Source: Chryseobacterium elymi (GTDB taxonomy: Bacteria > Bacteroidota > Bacteroidia > Flavobacteriales > Weeksellaceae). From it: a stretch of DNA of 64,000 nucleotides. The stretch covers positions 62,001-126,000 of the forward strand of contig NZ_QNUH01000007.1 of the NCBI RefSeq assembly GCF_003385495.1, in the 5' to 3' direction. The notes under the pieces are model-generated. The model saw only the letters and a program-made list of their open reading frames with translations. It had not been told where the DNA came from and did not search any database. Made by a program: the position numbers and the translations under genes. Below, one piece after another: positions 52,067-60,936 of this stretch; position 1 is the first letter of the stretch; each line of letters starts with the position of its first letter.

Positions 52067-52280
52067 TAATATCCGCCACAAAATGGAAAGAGAATGGTTT
52101 GGTGTCCTTACAAGAATGGGAGCTAAACTGGGAATCCCTGTATCCAAATTAAGGGTCTTCTTCATCTATTCTACTTTTGCAACTGCCGGTTTTTTCTTTT
52201 TAATCTATCTGGGGCTGGCATTCACGCTTTGGATCAAAGATATTTTTATTACAAGAAGACCTAGTGTTTTTGATTTATAA
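52059..52280 (+). CDS. PspC-domain small membrane protein
   Basis: This 73-residue protein has a PspC-like domain: LGIPVSKLRVFFIYSTFATA leads into one or two membrane helices (FFFLIYLGLAFTLWI). PspC proteins are inner-membrane stress regulators; in this short form the function is not known. It overlaps the DUF2851 gene by 8 bp and is followed 2 bp later by the GNAT gene. Confidence 0.75.
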   Translation: MFDNIRHKMEREWFGVLTRMGAKLGIPVSKLRVFFIYSTFATAGFFFLIYLGLAFTLWIKDIFITRRPSVFDL

Positions 52281-52282
52281 TT

Positions 52283-52795
52283 ATGGAATTTTTACCGATT
52301 ACTTCTGCCGAAGACTATAGAGTCCAGGACATTTATACGTCTTACTCCAGCACTTTTCCTACGGATGAGCAAAGGGACTGGAAACAATTTACCGCCTTAT
52401 TTTCAAACCCTCATGTGAAAGTAATTTCAGTACTTCATGAATCCCAGGCTATTGGCTATCTTATTATCTGGGAACTGAGTTCTTATGTTTTTGTAGAGCA
52501 TTTTGAAGTTTTCGAGGCATTCAGAAGTCAGAAACTGGGATCGCATATTACGAGATATCTGTTTAAAAATTATCCCAAAATTATCCTGGAAATAGAACCT
52601 GATCATTTGGGTGACGATGCGAAAAGACGCTATTCTTTTTATCAGAAAAACGGATTTACCCTGATCGATGAAATGTATGTACAGCCGAGTTATGGAGAAG
52701 GGAAAAAATCCCTGGATCTTTGGCTGCTGGCCAACTATTTTCCTGAAGATCTGAAACGTGTAAAAGACGAAATTTATGATGTCGTGTATCATTAA
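52283..52795 (+). CDS. GNAT-family N-acetyltransferase
   Basis: The 170-residue protein has a GNAT layout: SVLHESQAIGYLIIWE, EHFEVFEAFRSQKLGSHIT (the acetyl-CoA-binding loop in R-x-x-x-L-G) and YSFYQKNGFTLID. The substrate is unknown. It is the last gene of the nagZ-bshA-DUF2851-PspC unit and is followed by a terminator. Confidence 0.85.
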   Translation: MEFLPITSAEDYRVQDIYTSYSSTFPTDEQRDWKQFTALFSNPHVKVISVLHESQAIGYLIIWELSSYVFVEHFEVFEAFRSQKLGSHITRYLFKNYPKIILEIEPDHLGDDAKRRYSFYQKNGFTLIDEMYVQPSYGEGKKSLDLWLLANYFPEDLKRVKDEIYDVVYH

Positions 52796-52801
52796 AATAT
52801 A

Positions 52802-52835
52802 AAAACCGCCGGCAATTGTCCGGCGGTTTATTTTT
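52802..52835 (+). terminator. Terminator of the nagZ-GNAT unit
   Basis: A perfect 10-bp GC-rich stem (52802-52811 with 52819-52828) and a 7-nt loop precede TATTTTTT. Confidence 0.9.
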
Positions 52836-52840
52836 TGACC

Positions 52841-52895
52841 ATCCCGTCAGATCTTCGATCTGCCACCCCTCCTCCGGAGGAGGGGAATAGATAGA
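52841..52895. repeat. REP-like composite palindrome
   Basis: AGATCTTCGATCT (52849-52861) is followed by a perfect 20-bp GC-rich palindrome (52865-52884, CCCCTCCTCC and its complement). The composition differs sharply from the surrounding AT-rich DNA. Similar units are common in Flavobacteriaceae genomes as far as I recall. Confidence 0.65.
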
Positions 52896-52914
52896 CGGTT
52901 ATTTACAGAGATTT

Positions 52915-53649
52915 TTAATTGACTTCGTATTCCAGTTTTATGGTAATATTGGCTTCTTTCTCTTTGGAGGAAGTATTGAATGTCCCGCCGTAGGAATAGT
53001 CTTCATTGGAATTTGGCTCTGTAATTTGGATCACACCCATCGTAGCTTTTTTAAGGTTTCCCAGGCTACTTCCCGAATTTTCCGCAATTTTCTCAGCTCT
53101 CTCTTTGGCATCTTTGGTTGCACTGGCAATCATTTCCTGTTTTACTGTTGCCAGTTTGGTATAAAAATAAGAGGGCGCCGAAGAAGTAAACTCGATTCCC
53201 CGGTTAATGATCTCTGTAATATTTCTGGACAGATTCTCAATCTTTACAACCTCTTTGCTTTCAATAGAGACTTTTTGGGTAAGGTTGTAGCCGGAGAATT
53301 CACCCTGAACATAGTTTCCGTTAGAATCATTATAGCTTCTGAACTGTTTTTGAATATCTACAGAAGAAAACACGATTTCGTTCTGCTTGATTCCTTTTGA
53401 AACAAGATAATCATTGATCACCTTTCTGTCGATGGCCAGCTCATCATACGCTGCTTTCAGATCAGAATTATTTTTGGAAAAACTTCCGGACCACGTAATC
53501 AGATCGGAAGTAAACTGTTTGGTACCCAATCCTGTAACGGAAATAGTATTTTCAGATTTATTTCTGTTTTTAATGGCATTTCCTAAAAAGCCAAGCCCAA
53601 GGACAAATCCAAGTGCTCCGACTGCTACCGCAATAATATTTTTATTCAT
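52915..53649 (-). CDS. SIMPL-domain protein
   Basis: The 244-residue protein has an N-terminal membrane anchor or signal (AVAVGALGFVLGLGFLGNAI) and the SIMPL/DUF541 domain: ISVTGLGTKQFTSDLITWSG, NEIVFSSVDIQKQF and the final GTFNTSSKEKEANITIKLEYEV. The family (BP26/OMP28-like) forms periplasmic channel-like rings with unknown role. No neighbour explains it. Confidence 0.87.
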   Translation of the reverse strand: MNKNIIAVAVGALGFVLGLGFLGNAIKNRNKSENTISVTGLGTKQFTSDLITWSGSFSKNNSDLKAAYDELAIDRKVINDYLVSKGIKQNEIVFSSVDIQKQFRSYNDSNGNYVQGEFSGYNLTQKVSIESKEVVKIENLSRNITEIINRGIEFTSSAPSYFYTKLATVKQEMIASATKDAKERAEKIAENSGSSLGNLKKATMGVIQITEPNSNEDYSYGGTFNTSSKEKEANITIKLEYEVN

Positions 53650-53729
53650 AGAAATTGTGATGGATTAATTTTAAATAATAGTACATCAATTTCTATTCCG
53701 AATTTTAAGAATTCGTTAACATTATTCCT

Positions 53730-54548
53730 TTATTTTTTCTGCTTTAATCTTTCCAGATAAACAGGCATGACTTCTTCCAATCTCAATAATACTCCGGATA
53801 AGTTTTTTGCTTTTACGTAGGTGCGGACCTGGGGTTTAGCTTCAAAAGAATATTGTATAAACTCTGAAATTCTTTCTTCTGGAATTCCTGCTTTAGTAAA
53901 ATATTCATTATCCACTCTGTTTCTTACCCATGCAATATGTTCCTGCAGATCATCGTACCTGTATTGTCTTTTCTGGCGTCTTGCTTTTCCGCTTATCAGA
54001 TCATAAGCTCCCTGTACATCCAGGCTTCCTAAAAGTATCGGAATAAGTACCTGCTTCACTTCTGCCGGTTTTTCTCTCATTTTTCCAACAGGTTGGGGTA
54101 AACCTACTGCCTGCTGTACAATCTCACCTTTATCTACTTTTGATGCAAGTCTGGAATCCGTTGCAAGGTCTCCGGTCGGTTTTTTAACGACTTTTATTTC
54201 CTCAATTTCTTTTGGAATCGGAATCAAAACAACCAAAAGCTGGGCACTGAATCCATTAGCCGGAACTATGGCTGAAACTCTCCTGAAATCTGCTTTTACA
54301 AATCTCAATTCATCATTTGGAACCGCTTCAATAAAAAACATCCCCATAGAATTGGAATACGTTTTTTGATCGGTAGACATATTAATAATGGTCACTGAAC
54401 TTAGACTCTCGCCACTGTCATCGGTAATACGACCTGTAACTGTCTGCTGTGAAAAAAAATTATTAAACACAAAAACAAGGAGAAACGAAACTTTCTTCCA
54501 GGTATCAATGCCTGTATTTCCACCTACAAAGTTCATATACTTAATCAT
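53730..54548 (-). CDS. Carboxypeptidase-regulatory-like domain protein, tandem copy 1
   Basis: The 272-residue protein has a signal peptide ending near NNFFSQQTV and an N-terminal beta-sandwich of the carboxypeptidase-regulatory-like kind (TGRITDDSGESLSSVTIIN, SMGMFFIEAVPNDELRFVKA) followed by a helical, basic C-terminal region. Two paralogues lie directly upstream. They share DELRFVK and a C-terminal ...ERISEFIQY-like segment. The role is unknown; the domain usually sits in outer-membrane proteins. An alternative start is the Met at residue 5. Confidence 0.72.
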   Translation of the reverse strand: MIKYMNFVGGNTGIDTWKKVSFLLVFVFNNFFSQQTVTGRITDDSGESLSSVTIINMSTDQKTYSNSMGMFFIEAVPNDELRFVKADFRRVSAIVPANGFSAQLLVVLIPIPKEIEEIKVVKKPTGDLATDSRLASKVDKGEIVQQAVGLPQPVGKMREKPAEVKQVLIPILLGSLDVQGAYDLISGKARRQKRQYRYDDLQEHIAWVRNRVDNEYFTKAGIPEERISEFIQYSFEAKPQVRTYVKAKNLSGVLLRLEEVMPVYLERLKQKK

Positions 54549-54553
54549 TAAAA

Positions 54554-55360
54554 TTAAAGATTGTCCAGTTTACGGATTTTTCTGTATTCGGAAAAAGCTA
54601 TCTTTAATTCATATTCTACAGTATCTGCCTTAAAATTTTTTCTGTATTTTTTCGCCATCATACGGATATCATTGGCATAGATTAAAAAATGATCTATCTG
54701 TTCTTCATTCATGCCATACTTTCTCAGAAACTCTAAGTCTATTTCTTCCTTTACTTTTTTGATAAAATCCTGTGTTTCTGTATAATTGGCTTTGGTAATT
54801 TTAAGTTCTGTCGCTTTTTTGAACAAACCTACAGCAGCATCCAAAACGCCTAAAATACTTACATGTCCGGCATTATAATCCGGCTTAAAGGTCTTTGAAA
54901 CTGTATTATCCGGTAAAGCTTCATTCAGCGGACTTTTCATATATTCATCCAACTCTGATCTTAAAGAAACTACTTTTCTGGATTCATTAAGATGCCTGTT
55001 GTCTCTTTCCAGGTTACCCGTGGGCTTATAAGTAATCTTTACTTCAGGGATTTCTATTTCAGTTTTGTCAAGACTTATCATCAGGGGAAATCTAAAATCT
55101 TCCTGTTTTATTTTTTTATCAAAACGGTAATATCCTTCTTTTACAAATCTAAGTTCATCATTTTCCGATACTTCTATCGTAAAGTTTCCTAAAGTATCAC
55201 TCAATGTGCTTTTCCTGTTAGAAACATTGATAATTAAAACCGGGGTTATATTTTTTTTGCTGTTCTCTGTCACTGTTCCGGTTATCTGCTGCTGAGAAAA
55301 AAATCCTGCCGAAACAAAAAAAGGAATGGTGTAAAAGATTCGTTTAATATAAGTTCTCAT
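54554..55360 (-). CDS. Carboxypeptidase-regulatory-like domain protein, tandem copy 2
   Basis: The 268-residue paralogue has a signal peptide (YTIPFFVSAGFFSQQ), ITGTVTENSKKNITPVLIIN and the shared NDELRFVKEGYYRFDK stretch, then PTGNLERDNRHLNESRKV and an Arg/Lys-rich helical C-terminus with EEQIDHFLIYAND. Six bp separate it from copy 3's stop side and five bp from copy 1, so the three are one operon and clearly arose by tandem duplication. Confidence 0.72.
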   Translation of the reverse strand: MRTYIKRIFYTIPFFVSAGFFSQQQITGTVTENSKKNITPVLIINVSNRKSTLSDTLGNFTIEVSENDELRFVKEGYYRFDKKIKQEDFRFPLMISLDKTEIEIPEVKITYKPTGNLERDNRHLNESRKVVSLRSELDEYMKSPLNEALPDNTVSKTFKPDYNAGHVSILGVLDAAVGLFKKATELKITKANYTETQDFIKKVKEEIDLEFLRKYGMNEEQIDHFLIYANDIRMMAKKYRKNFKADTVEYELKIAFSEYRKIRKLDNL

Positions 55361-55366
55361 CTCCTT

Positions 55367-56119
55367 TTATCTTTGAGTCTGTGGAGCGCGGTAAGAGGAA
55401 ATTCTCGTCAGTACAAAACGCTGAAACCTGTAGAGATCAGCATCGCTGCAGAAACCATATTTCAGAATCGTTTTCCTTTCAAAACCACCTGCGAGAACAT
55501 AGCTGATGAAATGATCTATCTGGGACTTTTCAATTTTTAAATCCGTGAAGTATTCCTCACCAAGCGCTGTTTTCAGATAGCTACCCAAATCAATATCATC
55601 CCATTTGTTTTTGACTTTTCCAATAGAAAAGCCCTGCCCTTTCGGCTGTACAAATTCTCCGGGTTTTGCAGCCAGTATTCTTGGATCTGATTTCTGTGAA
55701 ATATAATTATCTATATCTTTTACCAGTTTCTCTACCTTTTTGGGTCTGTTAAGGTTTTTTGCATCAATCTTAAGGTCCTCGGTAATTCCCTGCCTGATTT
55801 CTACTTCGGGAATCAATATGGTAGTTCTTTCCAAAGTGGCATTAATAGGAGATTCTATATTTTCTCTGGAAATTTTTTTAACGAGACGATCATAGCCTGA
55901 TTTTACAAAGCGAAGCTCATCCCCCGCCCTTCCCGAAACCATAAAATGTCCGTCCCGGTTGGTCGTTGTTCTTTCATCCGTTCTGATATTAATTACAGTT
56001 ACATCCGGAATTTCCGAGCTGTCTTCAGAAGTCACTTTCCCAAAAATATAATTCTGGGCTTGGGTATTAACGAAAAAAAGGATGGTTAAAAAAAAGAGTA
56101 GTTTAAATTTCACGGACAA
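55367..56119 (-). CDS. Carboxypeptidase-regulatory-like domain protein, tandem copy 3
   Basis: The 250-residue paralogue has a signal peptide (KLLFFLTILFFVNTQAQ), GKVTSEDSSEIPDVTVINIR, AGDELRFVKSGYDRLVKKIS and the C-terminal KSQIDHFISYVLAGG. It is the first gene of the three-gene unit on the minus strand. Sequence identity between copies is moderate and concentrated in the N-terminal domain and the (Q/R)IDHFI(S/L)Y segment, so they have diverged for some time. Confidence 0.72.
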   Translation of the reverse strand: MSVKFKLLFFLTILFFVNTQAQNYIFGKVTSEDSSEIPDVTVINIRTDERTTTNRDGHFMVSGRAGDELRFVKSGYDRLVKKISRENIESPINATLERTTILIPEVEIRQGITEDLKIDAKNLNRPKKVEKLVKDIDNYISQKSDPRILAAKPGEFVQPKGQGFSIGKVKNKWDDIDLGSYLKTALGEEYFTDLKIEKSQIDHFISYVLAGGFERKTILKYGFCSDADLYRFQRFVLTRISSYRAPQTQR

Positions 56120-56297
56120 GTTTTTTATAGAGCAAATCTAAAATTATTTTTAAAGTAAATGATAAGTTTAACCACAGTTAACGTGTTTTAGGATTTCTTT
56201 TTGATTTTTGCTCAGCAAACTGTTAAATCACTCCTCTGAATTGTTAAAATTTCACTTAAAAATTAGCTAACTTGCAGTCTCAATTCTAAATTCAGCA

Positions 56298-59200
56298 ATG
56301 CAAAATTCTTATACAGTGATCAATGCTTCAGCCGGGTCGGGGAAAACATATGCCCTTGTCCAGAGGCTTTTGATGATCTGTCTCCGCTATCCCAATCAGC
56401 AGCAGTCGATCCGGAATATTCTCGCGCTTACGTTTACCAACAAAGCGGCCAATGAGATGAAGGAAAGAATTTTATCCTGGCTGGGAAACTTTTCAGCGGA
56501 TAATTTTGCACAAAACAGTGATCTGAAGAACATTCAGAAAGCATTTGAGGCGGATGGGCTGAAAATAACGATTGATGAGCTCCATAACCGTTCCAAGAAA
56601 CTGCTGGATTATGTGCTTCATAATTATTCAACGCTGAGCATCGGAACAATTGACCGTTTTAATTCAAGACTGGTAAGAAGCTTTTCCTACGAATTGGGTT
56701 TAGCCAAAAACTTTAATCTTGAAATTGAAGCTGAACCGTTTCTGATCGAAGCCGTGGATAAAATGCTGGACCAAATCGGTGAGAATGAAAACATTTCCAA
56801 TTCTTTCATGGATTATGTGGATTACAGTCTGGAAAATAATGAAAGGATCAATCTTAATAAAAATCTTTATGATTCTGCAAAAGAGTTTGTAAAGGATATT
56901 CACTATGAACATCTGAAAAGCAACAAAAGCTTTGATGACACGAATTACGAGAATATAAAAAATACGCTTAGAAAAGAAATCGTCCAGAATAAAAAACGGT
57001 CCGCCGAGCTTGCGGCCCAATCTATTGAGATTTTCCGGTCCAGAAATATTGATATAGAAGATTTTGCACAGGGAAAAAACGGACTCGGAGGATTTTTCAC
57101 TAAGGTTCAGGATTTTTACAATCAGAAAAGACCGGGATTTCCATTTCCCACAACGCAGGAAGAATCTGTAGTCAACAATTACAGGAAGGGAGCTTCTTCG
57201 AAATCCAAAAATAAGGAACCCGAGATCTTCGAGATTCTGGACCAGCTTCTTGACAACAGAATGCAGCTGATCCTTTTATACATTGAAACCCAAAAGAAGG
57301 AAAAGATCCTATCTGCCCTTCTTCCGTTAAAGGTGAATAAAGACATTCAGGATGAATTAAAAAAAATTGAGGAAGAAAATGATCTTGTCCTGCTCTCAAA
57401 ATTTAATATCCTGATCAATGAAAATCTTAAGAATGAGCCATCGGCCTTTATTTATGAAAAGGTAGGATCACAGTTTCAGCATTATTTCTTTGATGAATTT
57501 CAGGATACTTCGGAACTGCAGTGGCAGAATTTTATTCCGTTACGTGATCACAGTGTTTCTACAGAAAATACTTCTTTTACTCTTGTGGGAGATCCTAAAC
57601 AGAGTATTTACAGATTCCGGGGTGGAGAAAGTAAGCTGATGCTGGATATTATCAACAAAAAAGAATTTTCACCAAAGGAAGCAACTCTTCTTGTCTTAAA
57701 GGACAACTGGCGAAGTGCTAAAAATATTGTACAGTTCAATAATGAGCTGTACCGGTATCATTCTGAAGGTCTGGAGGAGGAACACCGGAATATTTTCGGG
57801 GAAGATGCTGAACAAAGCTCGAAATCCCAGATTGAAGGCCGTGTAAAAGTCAGCCTGATCGAAAATCTTACGAATGAGGATTTTTATAATGACACTTCGG
57901 AAAGAATGCGGAAGGACATTCAGGAAAGCCTGGATAATGGCTTCAAATTTTCGGATATTACGATCTTATGCCGTGGTAATTTTGATATTTTCAGCTATTC
58001 TCAAAAACTGGGAAATCTGAAAGTGAACTACCATGGAGAAGAAACGAATATTAAAACAATTTCTGACAAAGGCCTGACACTTGAACTTTCCAATACTTTA
58101 AAGGCAGTTATTGAATTTCTTCGATGGGAAATCAATCCTAAAAACAAACCCAATCTGATCATGATGATGTATTATCTGAATGCTTTGGGAAGAATTCAGA
58201 TGGCAGATTTCACATTGGAAATGAACAAAATCCTGGAGATAGAAACGCATGAGGAAATTCTTCAGTTTATTCAGAATACCTATTCCCTGAAACTGAAACA
58301 GGAAAATTTTCCGAGGTTCAATCTGTATAATTTTGTGGAATATTACATCAATGAATTTGCTGTGGAACACAAGGAAACAGATTTTCTCCTGAATTTCCTT
58401 GAAATGCTTTTCAACTTTACACAGAATGCTGGAGCCAGCACGAAAGAATTTTTGAAATATTGGGATGAAGAGGCTTCTGCTTATACAATCCAGGCTTCGG
58501 AAAATATTGATGCCGTACAGATCATGACAATCCATAAATCTAAAGGACTGGAATTCCCAATCGTATTTATCCCGATGATGAACAAGAACCGGGACAGTGA
58601 ATTTACGAACTGGTTTGATACCAATAATGATGATGCTTTGAAATCAGTCAACATCAATCAGTTCAGCAAAAACCTTGAGGTTTATGATGAAGAAATAGAG
58701 GCATTTAATAAGAAAAATTCTTATAAGAACCTTATTGACAGATTATGTCTTCAGTATGTAGCGACTACCCGCCCTGTTGAGCAGCTGTTTTTCTATCTTC
58801 AGAAAGCGAATAAAACATCCAATAATCTTGAACTACTGGAATTCTTCAACGGAAAAAATACGGAAGAGTCTGATGAATTCGATCTGTATGAGGTACATCC
58901 GGAAATGCTGAAAAAGCATTCTAAAGATAAAACATCATTATTTAAGACCAAGGATATTCAGAACCTTAAAAATATCAATGAAAATAGAGCGTCCATCAAG
59001 ATTGCAACTCCCTCCAAAAATTACCAGGTGCGGAACGAAAAGGTAAGGATCGGGCTTTTTGTCCATGAATTACTTTCGAAAATCAATACGGAGAAAGATA
59101 CAGCCAAAGTCCTGGAAAGCTATGTTCTGGACGGACAGATCACATTGGAAGAGAAAGATGATATCCAGAAAACTTTAGTTCAGATCATCAGAAAATACGC

Positions 59201-59438
59201 TGAATTTTTTGACGAGAAATGGGAAGTGATCAATGAAAAAGATATTATGATCTCAGAAAGAGGACAAAGTCATATTTTCAGGCCTGACCGTATTCTGAAA
59301 AATGAAGAAGGCTATGTAATTGTGGATTTTAAAACGGGTGAAGAAACGGAAAAGAATGAGCGACAAATTGAGAATTATAAACATATTCTGGAAAGTCTGG
59401 GAAGAAAGGTATTAAAGACTCAGCTGATTTATTTATAG
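56298..59438 (+). CDS. AddA/RecB-like helicase-nuclease (UvrD superfamily)
   Basis: This 1046-residue protein has the UvrD-like motor: Walker A ASAGSGKT at residues 9-16, motif Ia ILALTFTNKAANEMKERI, Walker B DEFQDTSELQW, LVGDPKQSIYRFRGGE, motif V AVQIMTIHKSKGLEFPIVFI and motif VI QYVATTRPVEQ. The C-terminus has RIGLFVHELL and the PD-(D/E)XK core FRPDRILKNEEGYVIVDFKTG, so it is an AddA/RecB-type nuclease that resects double-strand breaks. The partner AddB is not visible. Confidence 0.92.
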   Translation: MQNSYTVINASAGSGKTYALVQRLLMICLRYPNQQQSIRNILALTFTNKAANEMKERILSWLGNFSADNFAQNSDLKNIQKAFEADGLKITIDELHNRSKKLLDYVLHNYSTLSIGTIDRFNSRLVRSFSYELGLAKNFNLEIEAEPFLIEAVDKMLDQIGENENISNSFMDYVDYSLENNERINLNKNLYDSAKEFVKDIHYEHLKSNKSFDDTNYENIKNTLRKEIVQNKKRSAELAAQSIEIFRSRNIDIEDFAQGKNGLGGFFTKVQDFYNQKRPGFPFPTTQEESVVNNYRKGASSKSKNKEPEIFEILDQLLDNRMQLILLYIETQKKEKILSALLPLKVNKDIQDELKKIEEENDLVLLSKFNILINENLKNEPSAFIYEKVGSQFQHYFFDEFQDTSELQWQNFIPLRDHSVSTENTSFTLVGDPKQSIYRFRGGESKLMLDIINKKEFSPKEATLLVLKDNWRSAKNIVQFNNELYRYHSEGLEEEHRNIFGEDAEQSSKSQIEGRVKVSLIENLTNEDFYNDTSERMRKDIQESLDNGFKFSDITILCRGNFDIFSYSQKLGNLKVNYHGEETNIKTISDKGLTLELSNTLKAVIEFLRWEINPKNKPNLIMMMYYLNALGRIQMADFTLEMNKILEIETHEEILQFIQNTYSLKLKQENFPRFNLYNFVEYYINEFAVEHKETDFLLNFLEMLFNFTQNAGASTKEFLKYWDEEASAYTIQASENIDAVQIMTIHKSKGLEFPIVFIPMMNKNRDSEFTNWFDTNNDDALKSVNINQFSKNLEVYDEEIEAFNKKNSYKNLIDRLCLQYVATTRPVEQLFFYLQKANKTSNNLELLEFFNGKNTEESDEFDLYEVHPEMLKKHSKDKTSLFKTKDIQNLKNINENRASIKIATPSKNYQVRNEKVRIGLFVHELLSKINTEKDTAKVLESYVLDGQITLEEKDDIQKTLVQIIRKYAEFFDEKWEVINEKDIMISERGQSHIFRPDRILKNEEGYVIVDFKTGEETEKNERQIENYKHILESLGRKVLKTQLIYL

Positions 59439-59454
59439 CCGGAATCGATTATCT

Positions 59455-59596
59455 TTTTCCACAATGTTTTCCACAATACAATGTTAATAACTTTAAAATA
59501 TCTTAACAATAAACTGATTAACAAAAACATATCATAAAATTCAAAGAGCATATTTGTCAATAATCAGAAAGAAATATTACAAATGTTTGTGGATAA
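59455..59596. other. DnaA-box-like cluster in an AT-rich gap
   Basis: TTTTCCACA occurs at 59455-59463 and 59467-59475, one mismatch from TTATCCACA, and the complement of TTATCCACA occurs exactly at 59588-59596. About 110 bp of very AT-rich sequence lies between. The gap 59439-59664 has no gene. It resembles a minimal origin layout, but flanking genes converge on it, which is unusual for oriC. Confidence 0.3.
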
Positions 59597-59611
59597 CCTG
59601 ATAATAAAATA

Positions 59612-59648
59612 AAGCCGCCCCGGCGTTCTCCGAACGCCGGGGCGGCTT
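59612..59648. terminator. Strong bidirectional terminator
   Basis: A perfect 17-bp GC-rich stem (59612-59628 with 59632-59648) with a 3-nt loop lies between the convergent helicase and ferritin genes. Confidence 0.88.
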
Positions 59649-59664
59649 CTACAATATAATGTAT

Positions 59665-60174
59665 TTAAGCTGTTGTAGCCGGTACAAAAACTCTCTGAGA
59701 CAATTCCTGATCAAAAAGATAGAGTGCAGATGGATTGTCACATACCATCTTGATTTTTGTAACATACTGTGAAGCATTAGCCTCTTCTTCCACCTGTTCA
59801 TTGATGAACCACTGCATAAAAGATGTTGTTGCAAAATCACCTTCATCATTGGCATTTTTTACAATGTTGAAAATACTTCTGGTTACTTTTTTCTCGTGTT
59901 CCAATGCTTTTTCGAAAATATCCGTAGCATTTTCGAACTCATGTGGAGGTTTGGCAATTTCTCCGATGATGATTTCACCGCCTACGTCATTTAAAAAATC
60001 AAACATTTTATCTGCATGCATCAATTCTTCTTTGCTCTGAACTCTGAAGTAGTTTGCAATTCCGTCAAGATCTTTTCCTGAAAACCAGGCAGACATTGAA
60101 AGGTAATATTGTGCGGCATATTGTTCGTGAGCTATCTGTTCGTTAATTAACGTTGCAATTTTTTCGCTGATCAT
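59665..60174 (-). CDS. ftnA: Ferritin
   Basis: This 169-residue non-haem ferritin starts MISEKIATLINEQIAHEQYA; ferroxidase ligands are visible in EQIAHEQYAAQYY, QSKEELMHADKMFDFL and FINEQVEEEANASQ. It stores iron as a 24-mer shell in the cytoplasm. I chose the ATG at 60172-60174 because it is the family N-terminus; the frame start at 60273 adds a hydrophobic leader not found in bacterial ferritins. Confidence 0.95.
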   Translation of the reverse strand: MISEKIATLINEQIAHEQYAAQYYLSMSAWFSGKDLDGIANYFRVQSKEELMHADKMFDFLNDVGGEIIIGEIAKPPHEFENATDIFEKALEHEKKVTRSIFNIVKNANDEGDFATTSFMQWFINEQVEEEANASQYVTKIKMVCDNPSALYLFDQELSQRVFVPATTA

Positions 60175-60246
60175 AAGTATAAATTTATATTCAAAAATAC
60201 GCAATAAAAGCCCGAAATCAAAAGTTTTAATGAAAATTAATACAAA

Positions 60247-60270
60247 AAGGACGGTAAAAAACCCGTCCTT
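60247..60270 (-). terminator. Terminator of the 60301-60750 gene
   Basis: AAGGACGG (60247-60254) pairs with CCGTCCTT (60263-60270); a T-rich tract follows on the minus strand. Confidence 0.75.
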
Positions 60271-60300
60271 CACACATTAAAAAATCAAAATTATGAGCTG

Positions 60301-60750
60301 TTATTTTGCTTTCGGAGCAGCAGTATTCATAGTCTTTTTCATCACTTTTCTATCCTTCATTGCCATCCTTCTTTGCTCCATTTTTGCTTTTCTGTCAGCC
60401 TGCCATTTATCATATTGATCAGGAGTCAGGATTTTTTTCATATCAGCATCCATCTGAGCTCTTTTAGCTTTCATTTCTTCCATTTTAGCCTGTCTTGCAT
60501 CTTTATTCTTGTCAAAATCAGCTTTCATTTCAGACTTTCTTTTTTCATGAAGACTTTTAATCTGTGCTACCTGAGAGTCGTTCAGATTAAGATCTTTCTG
60601 CATCTGATCAAGGTGCTCCTGATGCTTCTGCTGCATTTTTTGATGCCTCTCTGCTTTTCTGGCTTGCTTATCCTGTGGAGTTGTTGTTTGTTGTGCCATT
60701 GCAAAACTTCCTATTCCGATACATGCTATTGCTAAAATTAATTTTTTCAT
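60301..60750 (-). CDS. Periplasmic Spy/CpxP-like helical protein
   Basis: The 149-residue protein has a signal peptide (MKKLILAIACIGIGSFAMAQ) and a long charged helical region with LNLNDSQVAQIKSLHEKRKS and ILTPDQYDKWQ. The LT/LN-x-x-Q spacing is that of LTxxQ-motif (Spy/CpxP) periplasmic chaperones. Lys, Met and Gln are strongly enriched. It stands alone between terminators; a role in envelope stress or metal binding is an inference. Confidence 0.7.
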   Translation of the reverse strand: MKKLILAIACIGIGSFAMAQQTTTPQDKQARKAERHQKMQQKHQEHLDQMQKDLNLNDSQVAQIKSLHEKRKSEMKADFDKNKDARQAKMEEMKAKRAQMDADMKKILTPDQYDKWQADRKAKMEQRRMAMKDRKVMKKTMNTAAPKAK

Positions 60751-60874
60751 CTTAAAAAATATTTAATTAATTGTTATACATCTTTTTGATTATTAGTTAA
60801 AAGATAAGTTAAACCGAAATATTCATAAAAAATGTTAAATTTTAATATTAAAATAATAATACATAAAATAAAAA

Positions 60875-60900
60875 AAGGACAGATCCTAAAATCTGCCCTT
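60875..60900 (-). terminator. Terminator of the 60937-61905 gene
   Basis: AAGGACAGAT (60875-60884) faces ATCTGCCCTT (60891-60900) with one wobble pair on the minus-strand RNA, followed by T. Confidence 0.75.
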
Positions 60901-60936
60901 CACACCACTTAAATATAATATATGAAAATTATATAA

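Noticed and set aside
58098..58535. 145-codon minus-strand frame inside the helicase gene
   Set aside because: Shadow of an intact AddA/RecB-like gene; no start signals or motif.
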